Of a DNA stretch of 39,395 nt, positions 39,310-39,395 are shown piece by piece. The position numbers and the translations under genes were made by a program. The notes beneath the pieces are model-generated. The model was not told the origin of the DNA, did not search any database, and worked only from the letters and a program-made list of their open reading frames with translations. Origin of the DNA: Dehalococcoidia bacterium (GTDB lineage Bacteria > Chloroflexota > Dehalococcoidia > Dehalococcoidales > RBG-16-60-22). Each line of letters starts with the position of its first letter. Within the stretch, counting starts at the first letter, position 1. The stretch covers positions 1-39,395 of the forward strand of contig DUFB01000077.1 in assembly GCA_011192005.1 (NCBI GenBank), read 5' to 3'.

Positions 39310-39395
39310 ATGACAGAACTACTAAAAGTCAACAAACTGGCAACTTATTTCAACACCGAAAGCGGGTTAGTTAAAGCCGTCGATGGCGTGTCCTA
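39310..39395 (+). CDS. ABC transporter ATPase, DppD type, N-terminal fragment
   Basis: The reading starts MTELLKVNKLATYFNTESG and continues VKAVDGVS to the window edge. This is the usual opening of DppD/OppD ATPases before Walker A. GAGGA lies before the ATG, which follows the DppC-type stop by 13 bases. Cut by the window. Confidence 0.85.
   Translation, partial: MTELLKVNKLATYFNTESGLVKAVDGVS

Overview
The window looks like a chromosome segment of an anaerobic bacterium of the Chloroflexota, most likely a Dehalococcoidia-type lineage. This is inferred from gene content and not from a phylogeny. The pointers are: lysine/diaminopimelate genes of the LL-diaminopimelate aminotransferase route next to an archaeal-type phosphoglycerate mutase; an NrpR-type regulator otherwise best known from methanogens; redox genes of the DsrMK/DsrC type; and UroD-like and peptide ABC transporter genes. 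Most genes have moderate GC and good Shine-Dalgarno sites. A few islands are clearly AT-richer (about 4.1-5.7 kb, 10.7-11.3 kb, 22.8-27.8 kb).

Left part (1-11.6 kb). A glycosyltransferase start leaves the left edge on the minus strand. An nrpR-hisF-FMN glutamate synthase-like operon follows and ends at a perfect palindromic terminator. After a small minus-strand gene comes an AT-rich cassette: a structured leader that matches the c-di-GMP-II riboswitch architecture position by position, an overlapping intrinsic terminator, a 7-codon micro-ORF, two tandem SnoaL-like genes and a small alpha/beta-barrel protein. tRNA-Gly(TCC) is next. Then comes a redox cluster: C_GCAxxG_C_C protein, DsrM-like cytochrome b, DsrK/HdrD-like Fe-S protein and a genuine DsrC with both redox cysteines. 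No dsrAB is visible. tRNA-Met(CAT), two orphan membrane-anchored proteins and a hairpin-rich repeat follow.

Middle part (11.6-22.7 kb). A compact minus-strand housekeeping block reads pgk, apgM, tpiA, miaA, dapF, dapL, hflX, then an EamA transporter. dxs lies upstream with its own terminator. hflX has no usable ATG/GTG/TTG for its conserved N-terminus and appears to start at ATT.

Island (22.7-27.1 kb). The 3' 45 bases of tRNA-Arg(TCT) are repeated exactly 4.3 kb downstream, which is the signature of site-specific integration. The interval carries a 1082-residue STAND ATPase/TPR/BTAD regulator. Divergent from it is a 44-codon gene made of a signal peptide and a 7-residue tail, with an 11-bp-period direct repeat in front of its promoter, the type of operator SARP/BTAD proteins bind. 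A small protein with an LPNVIGVGIG-type domain is also present. No integrase is left. I regard the regulator, operator and secreted micropeptide as the best candidate for an undescribed system here.

Right part (27.1-39.4 kb). A ftsA-ftsZ-small wHTH operon, a DUF5343 protein, a UroD-family protein, an AprA/AprB-like flavoprotein-ferredoxin pair and a peptide-type ABC importer (lipoprotein, two permeases, start of the ATPase) run to the right edge.
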